64,000 bases of DNA from Massilia sp. W12. Lineage in GTDB: Bacteria > Pseudomonadota > Gammaproteobacteria > Burkholderiales > Burkholderiaceae_D. Positions 25,677 to 34,240 of the stretch are shown in pieces (the first letter of the stretch is position 1; the number at the start of each line of letters is the position of its first letter). The notes below the pieces were generated by a model, which had not been told where the DNA came from, ran no database searches, and saw only the letters and a program-made list of their open reading frames with translations. The stretch lies in assembly GCF_037300705.1 (NCBI RefSeq), contig NZ_CP147776.1, positions 5,648,857 to 5,712,856 of the forward strand, in the 5' to 3' direction. Made by a program: the position numbers and the translations under genes.

Positions 25677-26093
25677 ATGAATCTGAGCCGATTTTTCTGT
25701 GCGCTGAGCAGCGCCCTGTGCCTGAGCGCCCCGGCGCTGGCGCAAACGCTGCAATGCCCGCCGACTGTGCAGACCAAGGCAGGCAGCTTGCAACTGCAGC
25801 AAACCCCGGCCGGCTTTGCGCCATATTTTGAAGGCGGCCAGCTGCCCTTGAGCGGCGCCAGCATCTTCGACGGCCCGCCCGAACAGGGCGCGCAATTACA
25901 GCCTGCGGGCGGCAAAGGCGTATTGCGCTGGTCTTTGTCAGACGCCCAGGCCGGCGTCTGGCTCTCTTGCGACTATGCTCAAGGCTTGTTCCGCCTGGTG
26001 CAAAAACTGCCGCATACGCCGCGCAGTTGCAGCGCGAAGCTGTATAAAGAGGGCAAATCGCCGCTGTTGCAGGCAGTGTTTTCGTGTGAGTGA
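25677..26093 (+). CDS. STY0301-family periplasmic protein
   Basis: 138 residues. The signal peptide ends in SAPALAQ. The mature part has the family pattern TLQCPPTVQTKA, then a short strand block, GASIFDGPPEQGAQLQP, LRWSLSDAQAGVWLSCDYAQG, and four cysteines in total that probably form disulfides. Families of this kind are often found beside BPSL0067-type genes, as here. A periplasmic protein next to a putative peptidoglycan amidase would fit an immunity protein, but this is inference. ATG at 25677 is the first codon of the signal peptide; the upstream frame overlaps the preceding gene. Confidence 0.72.
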   Translation: MNLSRFFCALSSALCLSAPALAQTLQCPPTVQTKAGSLQLQQTPAGFAPYFEGGQLPLSGASIFDGPPEQGAQLQPAGGKGVLRWSLSDAQAGVWLSCDYAQGLFRLVQKLPHTPRSCSAKLYKEGKSPLLQAVFSCE

Positions 26094-26176
26094 GAGGCGT
26101 AACCAGACAAATTCCCGTCTGCTGCCGAATGCTTGCAAAACCCCGTAAAATCCACGCATCAAGCCTGGAGCCGCCC

Positions 26177-27403
26177 ATGTACGCCAAATCTTTATCCATC
26201 AGCAATTTCAAATGCTTTTCGCAAGCACAAATGGACTGCCAATATCCGGGAAGGCCGGATGGAGCGGCATTGGCATTGCCGAATGTGAATTTGGTGCTGG
26301 GGGATAATGGTGGCGGCAAGTCATCGGTGTTGCGGGCGTTGGCGATTGCGGTGTTGGGGCAATTTCTGAATCAGAGTGGGTTTGTGCCATGGCGCTTGGT
26401 GCGGCGCACTATGCAAGTCAATCCAATCCAAGCTGAGTTAGCGCTTGCGGTAAGCGAAAACCAAGCTGCTGGCGAATTCATTTCGCACGAAATATTCGAC
26501 TTTGTTGAAGGCGCGGAACGATTGTTGGAAACCAGATTACAACGTGATATCAGTAATGGTCTTGACATACTGCATTCACATAGCAGATTCAATCCCGCAA
26601 CAAGCGAAGGCAGCTATTTTGTCATCGGCTACGGCGCCACGCGGCGCCTGGAAATCGGCGACTACAGCGAAAGCCAGGCGCGCCGCACCCGTGGCGTCCA
26701 TTATGGGCGCGTCGCCAGCCTGTTTGAAGACCATCTCGCCCTGCGTCCCATGCAAGCCTGGGCGCCACGCCTGCGCAACAAGGCGCCGGAAACCTTCACC
26801 CAGGTGGTGGCCAAACTCAATCAAGTGCTGCCACAAAATGTGCGCTTCGCCGGCGAATTTGAAGATGAGGATGGGCCGCCCATCTTTTTGTTTAACAACA
26901 ATCCCACACCCCTGGCCGCATTGTCCGACGGCTATAAATCATTTATCGGCTGGGTTGCGGATTTAATCGGTCAGTTGGCCGAAGTTGCGGATGGGGCGCA
27001 GCTTGACAGCGTGTCCGGCATCGTTTTACTGGATGAAATCGACTTGCATTTGCACCCGGCATGGCAACGTGTGGTTGTGCCGAATCTGGCGCAAGCCTTC
27101 CCCAAGCTGCAATTTTTCTTCACCAGCCACAGCCCGCTGGTGGCGGCGACGGTGCAGCATCAAAACATCTTTGTCACGCAAATCGGGCCGGATGGCGGCG
27201 CCACGCTTGCCCAACTTGGCGAGCATGTGCATGGACGCAGTGTGGAAGATTTATTGCTGTCCTCGTATTTCGGCCTCGACACCACGCGCCCGGAGGCGTT
27301 TGCGCGAGAAAGCCAGAGTTTGTTTGAGCGCGCGGCGCAAGGCGATGCGCAAGCCGCCCTGGATTTTCTGCAAAAACTCACTGGCAAAGCGCCAAATCCT
27401 TAA
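26177..27403 (+). CDS. Septu-like AAA ATPase (PtuA type)
   Basis: 408 residues of the AAA_21 ATPase group. Walker A is GDNGGGKS (42-49). A signature-like ALSDGYKSFIGWVADL precedes Walker B GIVLLDEIDLHLHP with Asp286-Glu287, and the H-loop is FTSHSPL. The N-terminus LSISNFKCFSQAQM is typical. The middle (about nt 26390-26600) is clearly AT-richer than either end. It has GGAG before ATG at 26177. The HNH nuclease gene follows after 21 bases, giving the PtuA-PtuB order of the Septu anti-phage system. Assignment as Septu rests on this pairing; PtuA-like ATPases also occur in retron systems, but no reverse transcriptase is here. Confidence 0.8.
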   Translation: MYAKSLSISNFKCFSQAQMDCQYPGRPDGAALALPNVNLVLGDNGGGKSSVLRALAIAVLGQFLNQSGFVPWRLVRRTMQVNPIQAELALAVSENQAAGEFISHEIFDFVEGAERLLETRLQRDISNGLDILHSHSRFNPATSEGSYFVIGYGATRRLEIGDYSESQARRTRGVHYGRVASLFEDHLALRPMQAWAPRLRNKAPETFTQVVAKLNQVLPQNVRFAGEFEDEDGPPIFLFNNNPTPLAALSDGYKSFIGWVADLIGQLAEVADGAQLDSVSGIVLLDEIDLHLHPAWQRVVVPNLAQAFPKLQFFFTSHSPLVAATVQHQNIFVTQIGPDGGATLAQLGEHVHGRSVEDLLLSSYFGLDTTRPEAFARESQSLFERAAQGDAQAALDFLQKLTGKAPNP

Positions 27404-27424
27404 AACTGGAAGGTTGGAGGCGGG

Positions 27425-28294
27425 ATGATTCGTTATCCATTTGACGAGCAGCAAGTTCGTACTGAAATCGCGGCAATTGATCCGAATTGGGCGCAAAAAG
27501 CTGCAGAAAGAACCCGCAAATTCCTGGAACTTGGCCGTTACGATGAGGCTTCTTCAATCTGGAGTACTGTCAAACCTGTGTATATGCGTTTGCAGCACTA
27601 CAAATGCATCTATTGTGAGCGTCAGTTCGAGGACGAGGAAGTCGGCACAATTGAGCATGATTTGGAGCATTTCCGCCCAAAAGGCGCTGTGGATGTGTGG
27701 CCAGATCCGCAACGCCATACCTTCCATTACGATTTTCCAACCGGGAGCGCATCTGCGGCCGGCTATTATTGGCTGGCGTATGATTTACTCAATTATTGCG
27801 CCGCCTGCAAAGTCTGCAACTCCATCTACAAATTAAACTGGTTTCCAATCGCCGCTCAGCGTTTGGCGGCGCCAAGCGACATAGGGCAATTGCAGGCAGA
27901 ACAAGCGCTGCTGTGCTATCCACTCGGTAATCTGGATGATGACCCGGAAGATTTGATCAGTTTCAGCGCCACCACTGCAATTCCAGTGCACACAAGCGGA
28001 CGCAAACACCAGCGCGCAAAAGCCATCATTGATTTTTTCGGCTTGAATACGCGCCAACAATTACACATCCAGCGCGCGCAGTTCATCTGCCTGTTTGGCT
28101 ATGCATTTGAAAAGCGGCACAAAGGCGAGGCCGATGCCAGGGACTTGGCTTTATTGGCGCAAATCCGCTCGCCCGAGCTGCCGCACAGCGCATGTTTGCG
28201 CGCATTTGCCCGCACTTGGGATGAAAAACCGGCGCTGGCCAAGGAAATCTTTGCCCAATGCAAAGCTTTCATCTCCAGCCGGCTGCATAGCTGA
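27425..28294 (+). CDS. Septu-like HNH endonuclease (PtuB type)
   Basis: 289 residues. The HNH/zinc core is clear: Cys61-x2-Cys64 (KCIYCERQF), Glu77-His78 and HFRPK (82-86), then CAACKVCNSIYK with Cys125, Cys128, Cys131 and Asn132, followed by WFP. This is the PtuB / TIGR02646-like arrangement, in which metal-dependent DNA cleavage is released when the ATPase partner is triggered. GGAGG stands just before ATG at 27425. The C-terminal part (about 190-289) is helical and unassigned. Context with the upstream ATPase makes the Septu call strong. Confidence 0.82.
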   Translation: MIRYPFDEQQVRTEIAAIDPNWAQKAAERTRKFLELGRYDEASSIWSTVKPVYMRLQHYKCIYCERQFEDEEVGTIEHDLEHFRPKGAVDVWPDPQRHTFHYDFPTGSASAAGYYWLAYDLLNYCAACKVCNSIYKLNWFPIAAQRLAAPSDIGQLQAEQALLCYPLGNLDDDPEDLISFSATTAIPVHTSGRKHQRAKAIIDFFGLNTRQQLHIQRAQFICLFGYAFEKRHKGEADARDLALLAQIRSPELPHSACLRAFARTWDEKPALAKEIFAQCKAFISSRLHS

Positions 28295-28336
28295 ATGTGA
28301 ACCCGGCATTCCGTATCGCCAAAAAGGAAAACCAAT

Positions 28337-28846
28337 ATGTTCAGCGTCATCCAAAGCGACATCACCAAGCTCGCGCTTGACGCTATCGTCAACGCCGCCA
28401 ATTCCAGCCTCCTGGGCGGCGGCGGGGTGGATGGGGCGATACATCGCGCCGCCGGGCCGGATTTGCTGCATGCCTGCCGCTTATTGCATGGCTGTCAAAC
28501 CGGCCAGGCCAAGGCCACGCCCGGTTTCAAATTGCCGGCCAAATATGTGATTCACACCGTCGGCCCGGTCTGGCGTGGCGGGCAAAACGGCGAAGCGGAA
28601 ATGCTGGCCGATTGTTACCGCAACAGCCTGCTGCTGGCGCACAGCCTGGGTTGCCGCAGCATCGCTTTTCCCTGCATCAGCACCGGCATTTACGGCTATC
28701 CGCAAGAAGCGGCGGCGCAAGTCGCGCTGGCGAGTTTGAAAAACTGTTTGACGGATTTGTCAGATGACTGGAAAAGCATCGTGTTTTGCTGTTTTTCTGC
28801 GCAAGATGCTGCGATTTATCAAACATTATTGAACCCGCGCGCCTGA
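28337..28846 (+). CDS. Macrodomain protein (O-acetyl-ADP-ribose deacetylase-like)
   Basis: 169 residues forming a single macrodomain of the YmdB/MacroD type. Such proteins hydrolyse O-acetyl-ADP-ribose or remove mono-ADP-ribose. Key parts are [26 protein letters not shown] (catalytic Asn, Asp and the glycine loop) and [12 protein letters not shown]. An AAAGGAAA ribosome binding site precedes ATG at 28337. It begins 42 bases after the HNH gene, same strand, so it may be co-transcribed with the Septu-like pair. Whether it belongs to that system or is a housekeeping YmdB is unknown. Confidence 0.87.
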   Translation: MFSVIQSDITKLALDAIVNAANSSLLGGGGVDGAIHRAAGPDLLHACRLLHGCQTGQAKATPGFKLPAKYVIHTVGPVWRGGQNGEAEMLADCYRNSLLLAHSLGCRSIAFPCISTGIYGYPQEAAAQVALASLKNCLTDLSDDWKSIVFCCFSAQDAAIYQTLLNPRA

Positions 28847-29041
28847 TGCGGAGCCGCATTGCAGCAAACGGCGATAAAAGCGTTGAAATGCCGCCACTTC
28901 AATGTATTTGCATTATTGGATATTCAAATAAAGTGATTGCATTATCTTCCTTGTGTTCTTTAATAAACACGTTCAATATCATAAAATTGTGCTGAAAAAT
29001 TCAAAAAGCACATACCTCTTAACGACTTCACACACATCATC

Positions 29042-29758
29042 ATGAAATACGCACTCCCTCTTATGCTGGCGCTGTGCGCCGGCGCCGCACACGCAAGCAC
29101 CGATGGCCTGGTTTACGGCGGCCTGAGCAATCTGCATTTTGAAGTGATTGACTTGACTCCTGACGACGGCGTCGCCGCTTCGCTCAGCACCGCATCAAAC
29201 AGCGCGATGTTTATCTACTCCGCCATCAGCAGCGACCAGGTGACTTATGAGTACATTCAAAGCAACTGGCGTTCCTGGAATGCTCAGCCGATTTCGCACA
29301 ATTATGGCAGTGCTCTCGGCCGCGTAAGCACCTATGCCGATGACCAGAACTTCACCTTCTCCGCCATGAATACCGGCGCGTATTTATCCTATGCCGTGAG
29401 CCAAGCCCAGTATTACGGCACGCTGTCGGCAAATACTGCAGTGCGTCTGACCGGCATGCTCTATTTAGATGGCAATGCCGGCAATGTTTTCTCCAATTAC
29501 AATTCTTTTTACATGTATGCGAGCAGTGGCCAGTATGAACGGATGTTCCAGGACGCGAACGGGACTTATCAATCGCAAACAGTGGACATACTCGTGAGCA
29601 ATAATTCGGCCAACTCCATGAATTTCATGTTCTCCTACTATGGCAATGCCAGTGTACAAGTTGCTCCGGCAGTACCCGAAGCCGACACCTGGGCCATGCT
29701 GGGCGCTGGCCTGCTGGGCTTGGGCGCGCTTGCACGGCGTCGCAAGCAGGCTGCATAA
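29042..29758 (+). CDS. PEP-CTERM-like secreted protein, variant PEADTW motif
   Basis: 238 residues. The signal peptide ends in AGAAHA. The body is rich in Ser, Tyr and Asn with beta-strand character (VTYEYIQSNWRSW, AVRLTGMLYLDG, MNFMFSYYGNASVQV), with no catalytic motif. The C-terminus has VPEADTWAMLGAGLLGLGAL and an RRRKQ tail, a PEP-CTERM signal in which the second Pro is Ala. A region of about 195 AT-rich bases upstream should hold the promoter. Function unknown; it probably carries a jelly-roll or discoidin-like fold, which cannot be shown from sequence alone. Confidence 0.82.
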   Translation: MKYALPLMLALCAGAAHASTDGLVYGGLSNLHFEVIDLTPDDGVAASLSTASNSAMFIYSAISSDQVTYEYIQSNWRSWNAQPISHNYGSALGRVSTYADDQNFTFSAMNTGAYLSYAVSQAQYYGTLSANTAVRLTGMLYLDGNAGNVFSNYNSFYMYASSGQYERMFQDANGTYQSQTVDILVSNNSANSMNFMFSYYGNASVQVAPAVPEADTWAMLGAGLLGLGALARRRKQAA

Positions 29759-29780
29759 AGTCTGAAAAAACCGCCTTGCC

Positions 29781-30272
29781 TCACAAGGGCAGCGCAGTTT
29801 CAAATTTGGCGCGATTGACCGAAAAATAGGTTTTCACATTGCGCACATTGGCGTGCGTGGCGAACAGGCGGTGCGCCAGCGCGTGGTAGGCCGGCATATC
29901 CGCCACTTGCAACACAAGCACAAAATCCGGCCCGGGCGAAACGCGGTAACACTGCATCACCTCCGGCGCCGCCGCCGCCACTTCCTCAAATTTATCCAGA
30001 TATTCCGCGCCCTGGTGGTCGAGCGAGATTTCGACAATCGCACACAGACCGCGCGCCGCCAAGCCGGGCGCCAGCAAGGCAACCTGGCGCGCAATCACCC
30101 CGCTCTCTGTCAAACGCTTGACCCGACGCAAACAGGTGGGCGGCGAGGCGTGCACTTTTTGCGCCAATTCCAGATTGGTTTGCGCCGCATTCTGTTGTAA
30201 TTCACGCAAAATGCGGCGATCCAGCTCATCCAATTCCATGCCATCTTCGGTGGTTTTGATATTTTCATTCAT
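29781..30272 (-). CDS. Lrp/AsnC-family transcription regulator
   Basis: 163 residues. N-terminal winged helix (about 14-62, LDELDRRILRELQQNAAQTNLELAQKVHASPPTCLRRVKRLTESGVI) and C-terminal RAM ligand domain (about 80-155). Such proteins sense amino acids and form octamers. ATG at 30272 has AGGAAGA upstream; ATG at 30239 would remove an unstructured tail. The gene is divergent from glmS, and the space between (30273-30411) is AT-rich with repeated ATGC/GCAT words typical of Lrp sites, so it may regulate itself and perhaps glmS. The ligand is not known. Confidence 0.87.
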   Translation of the reverse strand: MNENIKTTEDGMELDELDRRILRELQQNAAQTNLELAQKVHASPPTCLRRVKRLTESGVIARQVALLAPGLAARGLCAIVEISLDHQGAEYLDKFEEVAAAAPEVMQCYRVSPGPDFVLVLQVADMPAYHALAHRLFATHANVRNVKTYFSVNRAKFETALPL

Positions 30273-30411
30273 AAAAATCTTCCTGGTGAATTTTTATTTC
30301 ATGCTTATGCAATGATGAAATTTTATGCCAAAAGTGAAGAAAATGAGCATACAAATTTCAAGCATTTAGGCATAGCATGGCGTCATTCCACACCTCAACA
30401 GGAGAACCCCC

Positions 30412-32244
30412 ATGTGCGGCATCGTCGGCGCGGTAGCGCAAAGAAACATCACCCCGATTTTGTTGGAAGGCTTAAAGCGCCTGGAATATCGCGGTTACGA
30501 TTCCTGTGGCGTGGCGCTGCACATGAATGGCCGCCTGCACCGCTCGCGCTCGACCTCGCGCGTAGCCGATTTGCAAGCCCAGGCCGGCGAATTGGATGGC
30601 TTCACCGGCATTGCGCACACCCGCTGGGCCACGCATGGCGCGCCGGCCTCGCACAATGCGCACCCGCATTTCTCGCCGAACGAAAACACCCCGGACAGCG
30701 CGCGCATTGCCCTGGTGCACAACGGCATTATTGAAAACCACGAACAATTGCGCGACGAATTAAAAGGCTTAGGCTATGTGTTCCAAAGCCAAACTGACTC
30801 CGAAGTGATTGCGCATCTGGTGGAACATTATTACCAGGGCGATTTGTTTGAAGCGGTGCAGCAGGCGGTGAAACGTCTGCATGGCGCGTTTGCGATTGCC
30901 GTGTTTTGCCGCGACGAACCGCACCGCGTGATCGGCGCGCGCCAAGGCTCGCCGCTGATCGTCGGCGTTGGCCAGGGTGAAAACTTCCTCGCTTCCGATG
31001 CCATGGCCTTAGCCGGCATCACCGACCAGATTATTTATCTGGAAGAGGGCGATGTGGTCGATTTGCAATTGCAAAAATGCTGGATCGTCGATCACGCCGG
31101 CCGCCGCGTTGAGCGCGAAGTGAAAACCGTGCATGCGCACACCGGCGCCGCCGAACTCGGCCCGTATCGTCACTTCATGCAAAAAGAAATCTTCGAGCAA
31201 CCGCGCGCCATCGGCGACACGCTGGAAGGCGTGGTGGGGCTGACTCCGGAATTATTCGGCGACAAGGCCGAAGCCTGTTTCAAAGAAATTGATTCGCTCT
31301 TGATTTTGGCCTGCGGCACCAGCTATTACGCCGGGCTGACCGCCAAATACTGGATTGAATCCATCGCCAAAATCCCGGTGGCGGTGGAAATCGCCAGCGA
31401 ATACCGCTACCGCGACAGCGTGCCGAACCCGCGCAGCCTGGTGGTGACCATTTCGCAAAGCGGCGAAACCGCCGACACCTTAGCCGCCTTGCGCCATGCG
31501 CGTGGGCAAGGCATGCCGCACACCCTGACCATTTGCAATGTCTCCACCAGCGCCATGGTGCGCGAATGCGTGCACGCCTACATCACGCGCGCCGGCGTGG
31601 AAGTCGGCGTGGCCTCGACCAAGGCCTTCACTACCCAATTAGCCGCGCTGTTCCTGCTGGCCCTGTCCCTGGCCAAGGTGCGTGGTCGCCTGAGCGCGGA
31701 GGAAGAGGCCGAACATATGCGCGCCATGCGCCACCTGCCGCTGGCGATTTCCGCCGTGCTGGCCTTGGAGCCGCAAATCATCGCCTGGGCCGAAGAATTT
31801 GCGCGCAAAGAAAACGCGCTGTTCCTGGGCCGTGGCCTGCACTACCCGATCGCGCTGGAAGGCGCGCTCAAGCTGAAGGAAATCTCCTACATCCACGCCG
31901 AAGCCTACCCGGCCGGCGAACTGAAACACGGCCCGCTGGCCCTGGTGACGGAAGAAATGCCGGTGGTGACGATTGCGCCGAACGACCAATTGCTGGAAAA
32001 ACTGAAATCGAATATGCAAGAAGTGCGCGCGCGCGGCGGCCAGTTGTATGTGTTCGCCGACGTCGATTCCCACATCAGCTCCGGCGAAGGCCTGCATGTG
32101 ATCCGCATGCCGGAACACTATGGCGCACTATCGCCGATTTTGCATACCGTTTCGCTGCAATTGCTGGCATATCACACCGCCCTGGCGCGCGGGACGGATG
32201 TGGATAAGCCGAGGAATTTGGCGAAGTCGGTGACGGTGGAGTGA
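30412..32244 (+). CDS. glmS: Glutamine-fructose-6-phosphate aminotransferase (isomerizing)
   Basis: Makes glucosamine-6-phosphate, the entry point to peptidoglycan and LPS amino sugars. 610 residues, exactly the usual length. Cys2 after the start (MCGIVGA) is the glutaminase nucleophile. HTRWATHG, the two SIS domains ([27 protein letters not shown]) and the end [33 protein letters not shown] are all intact. The ribosome binding site CAGGAG precedes ATG. No glmS ribozyme is visible in the short leader, as expected for this group. Confidence 0.97.
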   Translation: MCGIVGAVAQRNITPILLEGLKRLEYRGYDSCGVALHMNGRLHRSRSTSRVADLQAQAGELDGFTGIAHTRWATHGAPASHNAHPHFSPNENTPDSARIALVHNGIIENHEQLRDELKGLGYVFQSQTDSEVIAHLVEHYYQGDLFEAVQQAVKRLHGAFAIAVFCRDEPHRVIGARQGSPLIVGVGQGENFLASDAMALAGITDQIIYLEEGDVVDLQLQKCWIVDHAGRRVEREVKTVHAHTGAAELGPYRHFMQKEIFEQPRAIGDTLEGVVGLTPELFGDKAEACFKEIDSLLILACGTSYYAGLTAKYWIESIAKIPVAVEIASEYRYRDSVPNPRSLVVTISQSGETADTLAALRHARGQGMPHTLTICNVSTSAMVRECVHAYITRAGVEVGVASTKAFTTQLAALFLLALSLAKVRGRLSAEEEAEHMRAMRHLPLAISAVLALEPQIIAWAEEFARKENALFLGRGLHYPIALEGALKLKEISYIHAEAYPAGELKHGPLALVTEEMPVVTIAPNDQLLEKLKSNMQEVRARGGQLYVFADVDSHISSGEGLHVIRMPEHYGALSPILHTVSLQLLAYHTALARGTDVDKPRNLAKSVTVE

Positions 32245-32696
32245 GCTGAGATATATGGCGATGGCGGCAGTTGCTTGTCAAAAATTCTTTGATGGCGCAA
32301 CAGAGTTCAGAGCGAGTAGCTGCTCTTTGCTGTCTTGAATAAGGGCTCCCCATTGCCTCTCTGCGGTTTTGCATGCCGGTCAAGCAGTAAGCGGCAAATC
32401 CAAGTCGGGCGCAGGCGCGGAATAGTGCCGGTAAGTTACGAGGATTCAGTTTGGCAGCCAACCGCAGCTCCCCTGCGACGATGGCAATGCATGCAAGGGG
32501 CTTGCAGAGGCCCGCCGAATTGGCAAGATGCTGTGCTGCGGGACGCAGCATCTCGGTTCAACCAAGACGCGATTCCACTCGCATGGCTGATTTGCGCCAT
32601 CCCGCCAAAAAACACCTTCCCCCAAACATATCCCCCGGCTTTTAAGGCGCAGTGCAGGTACAATGCGGCTACCACATTCGCTTCAATCTTGCTTTC
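32245..32696. other. Non-coding stretch with possible dispersed repeat
   Basis: 452 bases between glmS and the MlaD-like gene with no credible gene. The minus strand (about 32250-32550) reads through a frame with strings such as RQQRAATRSELCCAIKEFL. I have the impression this recurs as a spurious protein in Oxalobacteraceae genomes, which would mark a dispersed repeat; this cannot be checked here. GATGCTG (32527-32533) and CAGCATC (32546-32552) form a small hairpin. The promoter of the next gene, with a TACAAT-like hexamer near 32660, must lie at the right end. Confidence 0.35.
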
Positions 32697-33644
32697 ATGG
32701 AAAACAAATCTCATGCGCTGATCACGGGTTTATTCACCCTGATCCTGCTCGCTGCCGCTGTGGCGGGCGGGGTTTGGTTTAATCGCGACCGCAGCGAGCG
32801 CATTCCTTATCTGCTGGCCTCGAACCAGGCGCTGTCGGGCTTGAATCCGCAAGCGCCGGTGCGTTATCGCGGTTTGATGGTGGGACGGGTGAAACAGATC
32901 CGCTTTGATCCCGACAAAGCCGGCCAGCTCTTGATTGAAATCGGTGTCAATCCTGACACCCCGATCACCGCTTCCACCTTCGCCACCCTGGGCTATCAGG
33001 GCGTGACCGGGCTGGCTTTTATCCAGCTCGATGACGATGGCAGCAAGCCGCAGCGTTTAAGCAGCAGCGTCGCACAGATGACGCGCCTGCCGCTGCGCCC
33101 CGGCACGTTCCAGATGCTGGAGCTGCATGCAAAACAGATTTTGTTGCAAAGCGAAGAATTGGTGCGCCGCTCAAATATGCTGCTGGCGCAGGAAAATCAG
33201 CAAAAAATCATCGGCACAATCGAGAAATTCGGCCGCGTCGCCGAGCGCCTGGAAGCAGTGCCGGGCCAATTGCAACCTACCCTGGAGCGCCTGCCGCCGC
33301 TGGCCGATAGCGCGCGCGCCAGCTTGCAATCGGTGCAGGCGCTGGCGCAGGATGCGCGCGCGCTGACGCAAAATCTCAACCGCGTGGCCGCCCAGGCCCA
33401 GGGTGAAAATGGTTTGATGCAACAGGCCGGCCAGGGCTTACAGCAAATCAAAAGCATCGGCGCCGAGCTGGAAACGGAAACCCTGCCGCGTCTGCATGCG
33501 GTAGGCGATGAGTCGCGCCACACGCTGCGCCAACTCAATAAGAGCGTGCAACAATTCAATGAGCGCCCGCAAAGCCTGCTGTTCGGCCCGGCGCCAATTC
33601 CGCCCGGCCCTGGCGAAGCCGGCTTCATTCCGCCCAAACCATGA
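32697..33644 (+). CDS. MlaD-family (MCE domain) periplasmic lipid-transport protein
   Basis: 315 residues. One N-terminal membrane helix (HALITGLFTLILLAAAVAGGVWF), one MCE domain (about 38-115, GLNPQAPVRYRGLMVGRVKQI to QGVTGLAFIQLDDDG), then a long helical tail (about 150-290) like those that form tunnels for lipids. The ATG at 32697 is used because the helix begins there. Normally such a gene follows permease (MlaE) and ATPase (MlaF) genes in one operon; neither is present upstream here. It overlaps the auxiliary lipoprotein gene by ATGA. Confidence 0.87.
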   Translation: MENKSHALITGLFTLILLAAAVAGGVWFNRDRSERIPYLLASNQALSGLNPQAPVRYRGLMVGRVKQIRFDPDKAGQLLIEIGVNPDTPITASTFATLGYQGVTGLAFIQLDDDGSKPQRLSSSVAQMTRLPLRPGTFQMLELHAKQILLQSEELVRRSNMLLAQENQQKIIGTIEKFGRVAERLEAVPGQLQPTLERLPPLADSARASLQSVQALAQDARALTQNLNRVAAQAQGENGLMQQAGQGLQQIKSIGAELETETLPRLHAVGDESRHTLRQLNKSVQQFNERPQSLLFGPAPIPPGPGEAGFIPPKP

Positions 33645-34234
33645 TTCTTTCCCACTTTTTTACCCGCTTCGCGCTGTGCTGCTGTGTCTTGCTGACAGCC
33701 TGCGCCGCACCGCGCCCGCAGCCTGCGGCCTATGATTTCGGCGCGCTGCCGGCCACTGCGCCGCTGACTTTGCCCGGAGTCTGGAAAATCGCTGAGGTCA
33801 GCGCCCCGCCCGCCCTCGATACGCCATATCTGTTTTACCGCCTGTCCTACGCCGAGCGCTTGCAGGCCAAACCGTATGCGGAAAGCCGCTGGAGTATGAC
33901 GCCGGCGCAATTATTGAGCCAGCGCGTGCGCGCGCAATTGGCCGCCGCCGGGGTGAAAATCGCCACTGAAGGGGTGCAAACTGATTTGAGCCTGCGCCTG
34001 GAGCTGGAAGAATTTGTGCAAGACTTCAGCAGCCCGCAAGCCAGCACCGCCCGCCTGCGCTGGCGCGCCAGCATTGTGCAAGGGCGGCAGCTGCTGGCGC
34101 AACGCGTGTTCAGTCACGAAGTCGCCGCCGGCGCGCAAGCGCAGGATGGCGCGCGCGCCCTGGCGCAGACGGCGGATCTGGCGATTGCCGCGCTGCAAAG
34201 CTGGTTGCAACAACACGCCCCGGCGCAGAGGTAA
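33641..34234 (+). CDS. ABC-type transport auxiliary lipoprotein (PqiC-like)
   Basis: 197 residues. Lipoprotein signal with lipobox LTAC (CCCVLLTACAAPRP). The domain is of the ABC-type transport auxiliary lipoprotein family: LPGVWKIAEVSAPPALDTPYLFYRLSY, AESRWSMTPAQLLSQRVRAQL, LRLELEEFVQDF and LAQRVFSHEV. It probably sits in the outer membrane and receives lipids from the MCE protein encoded directly upstream (four-base overlap). The same family appears again at 44874 as PqiC. Confidence 0.85.
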   Translation: MILSHFFTRFALCCCVLLTACAAPRPQPAAYDFGALPATAPLTLPGVWKIAEVSAPPALDTPYLFYRLSYAERLQAKPYAESRWSMTPAQLLSQRVRAQLAAAGVKIATEGVQTDLSLRLELEEFVQDFSSPQASTARLRWRASIVQGRQLLAQRVFSHEVAAGAQAQDGARALAQTADLAIAALQSWLQQHAPAQR

Positions 34235-34240
34235 ACGCAG

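Noticed and set aside
32075-32551. 158-codon minus-strand frame overlapping the end of glmS
   Set aside because: Part lies opposite glmS and the rest has no start signal; treated as a possible repeat, not a gene.
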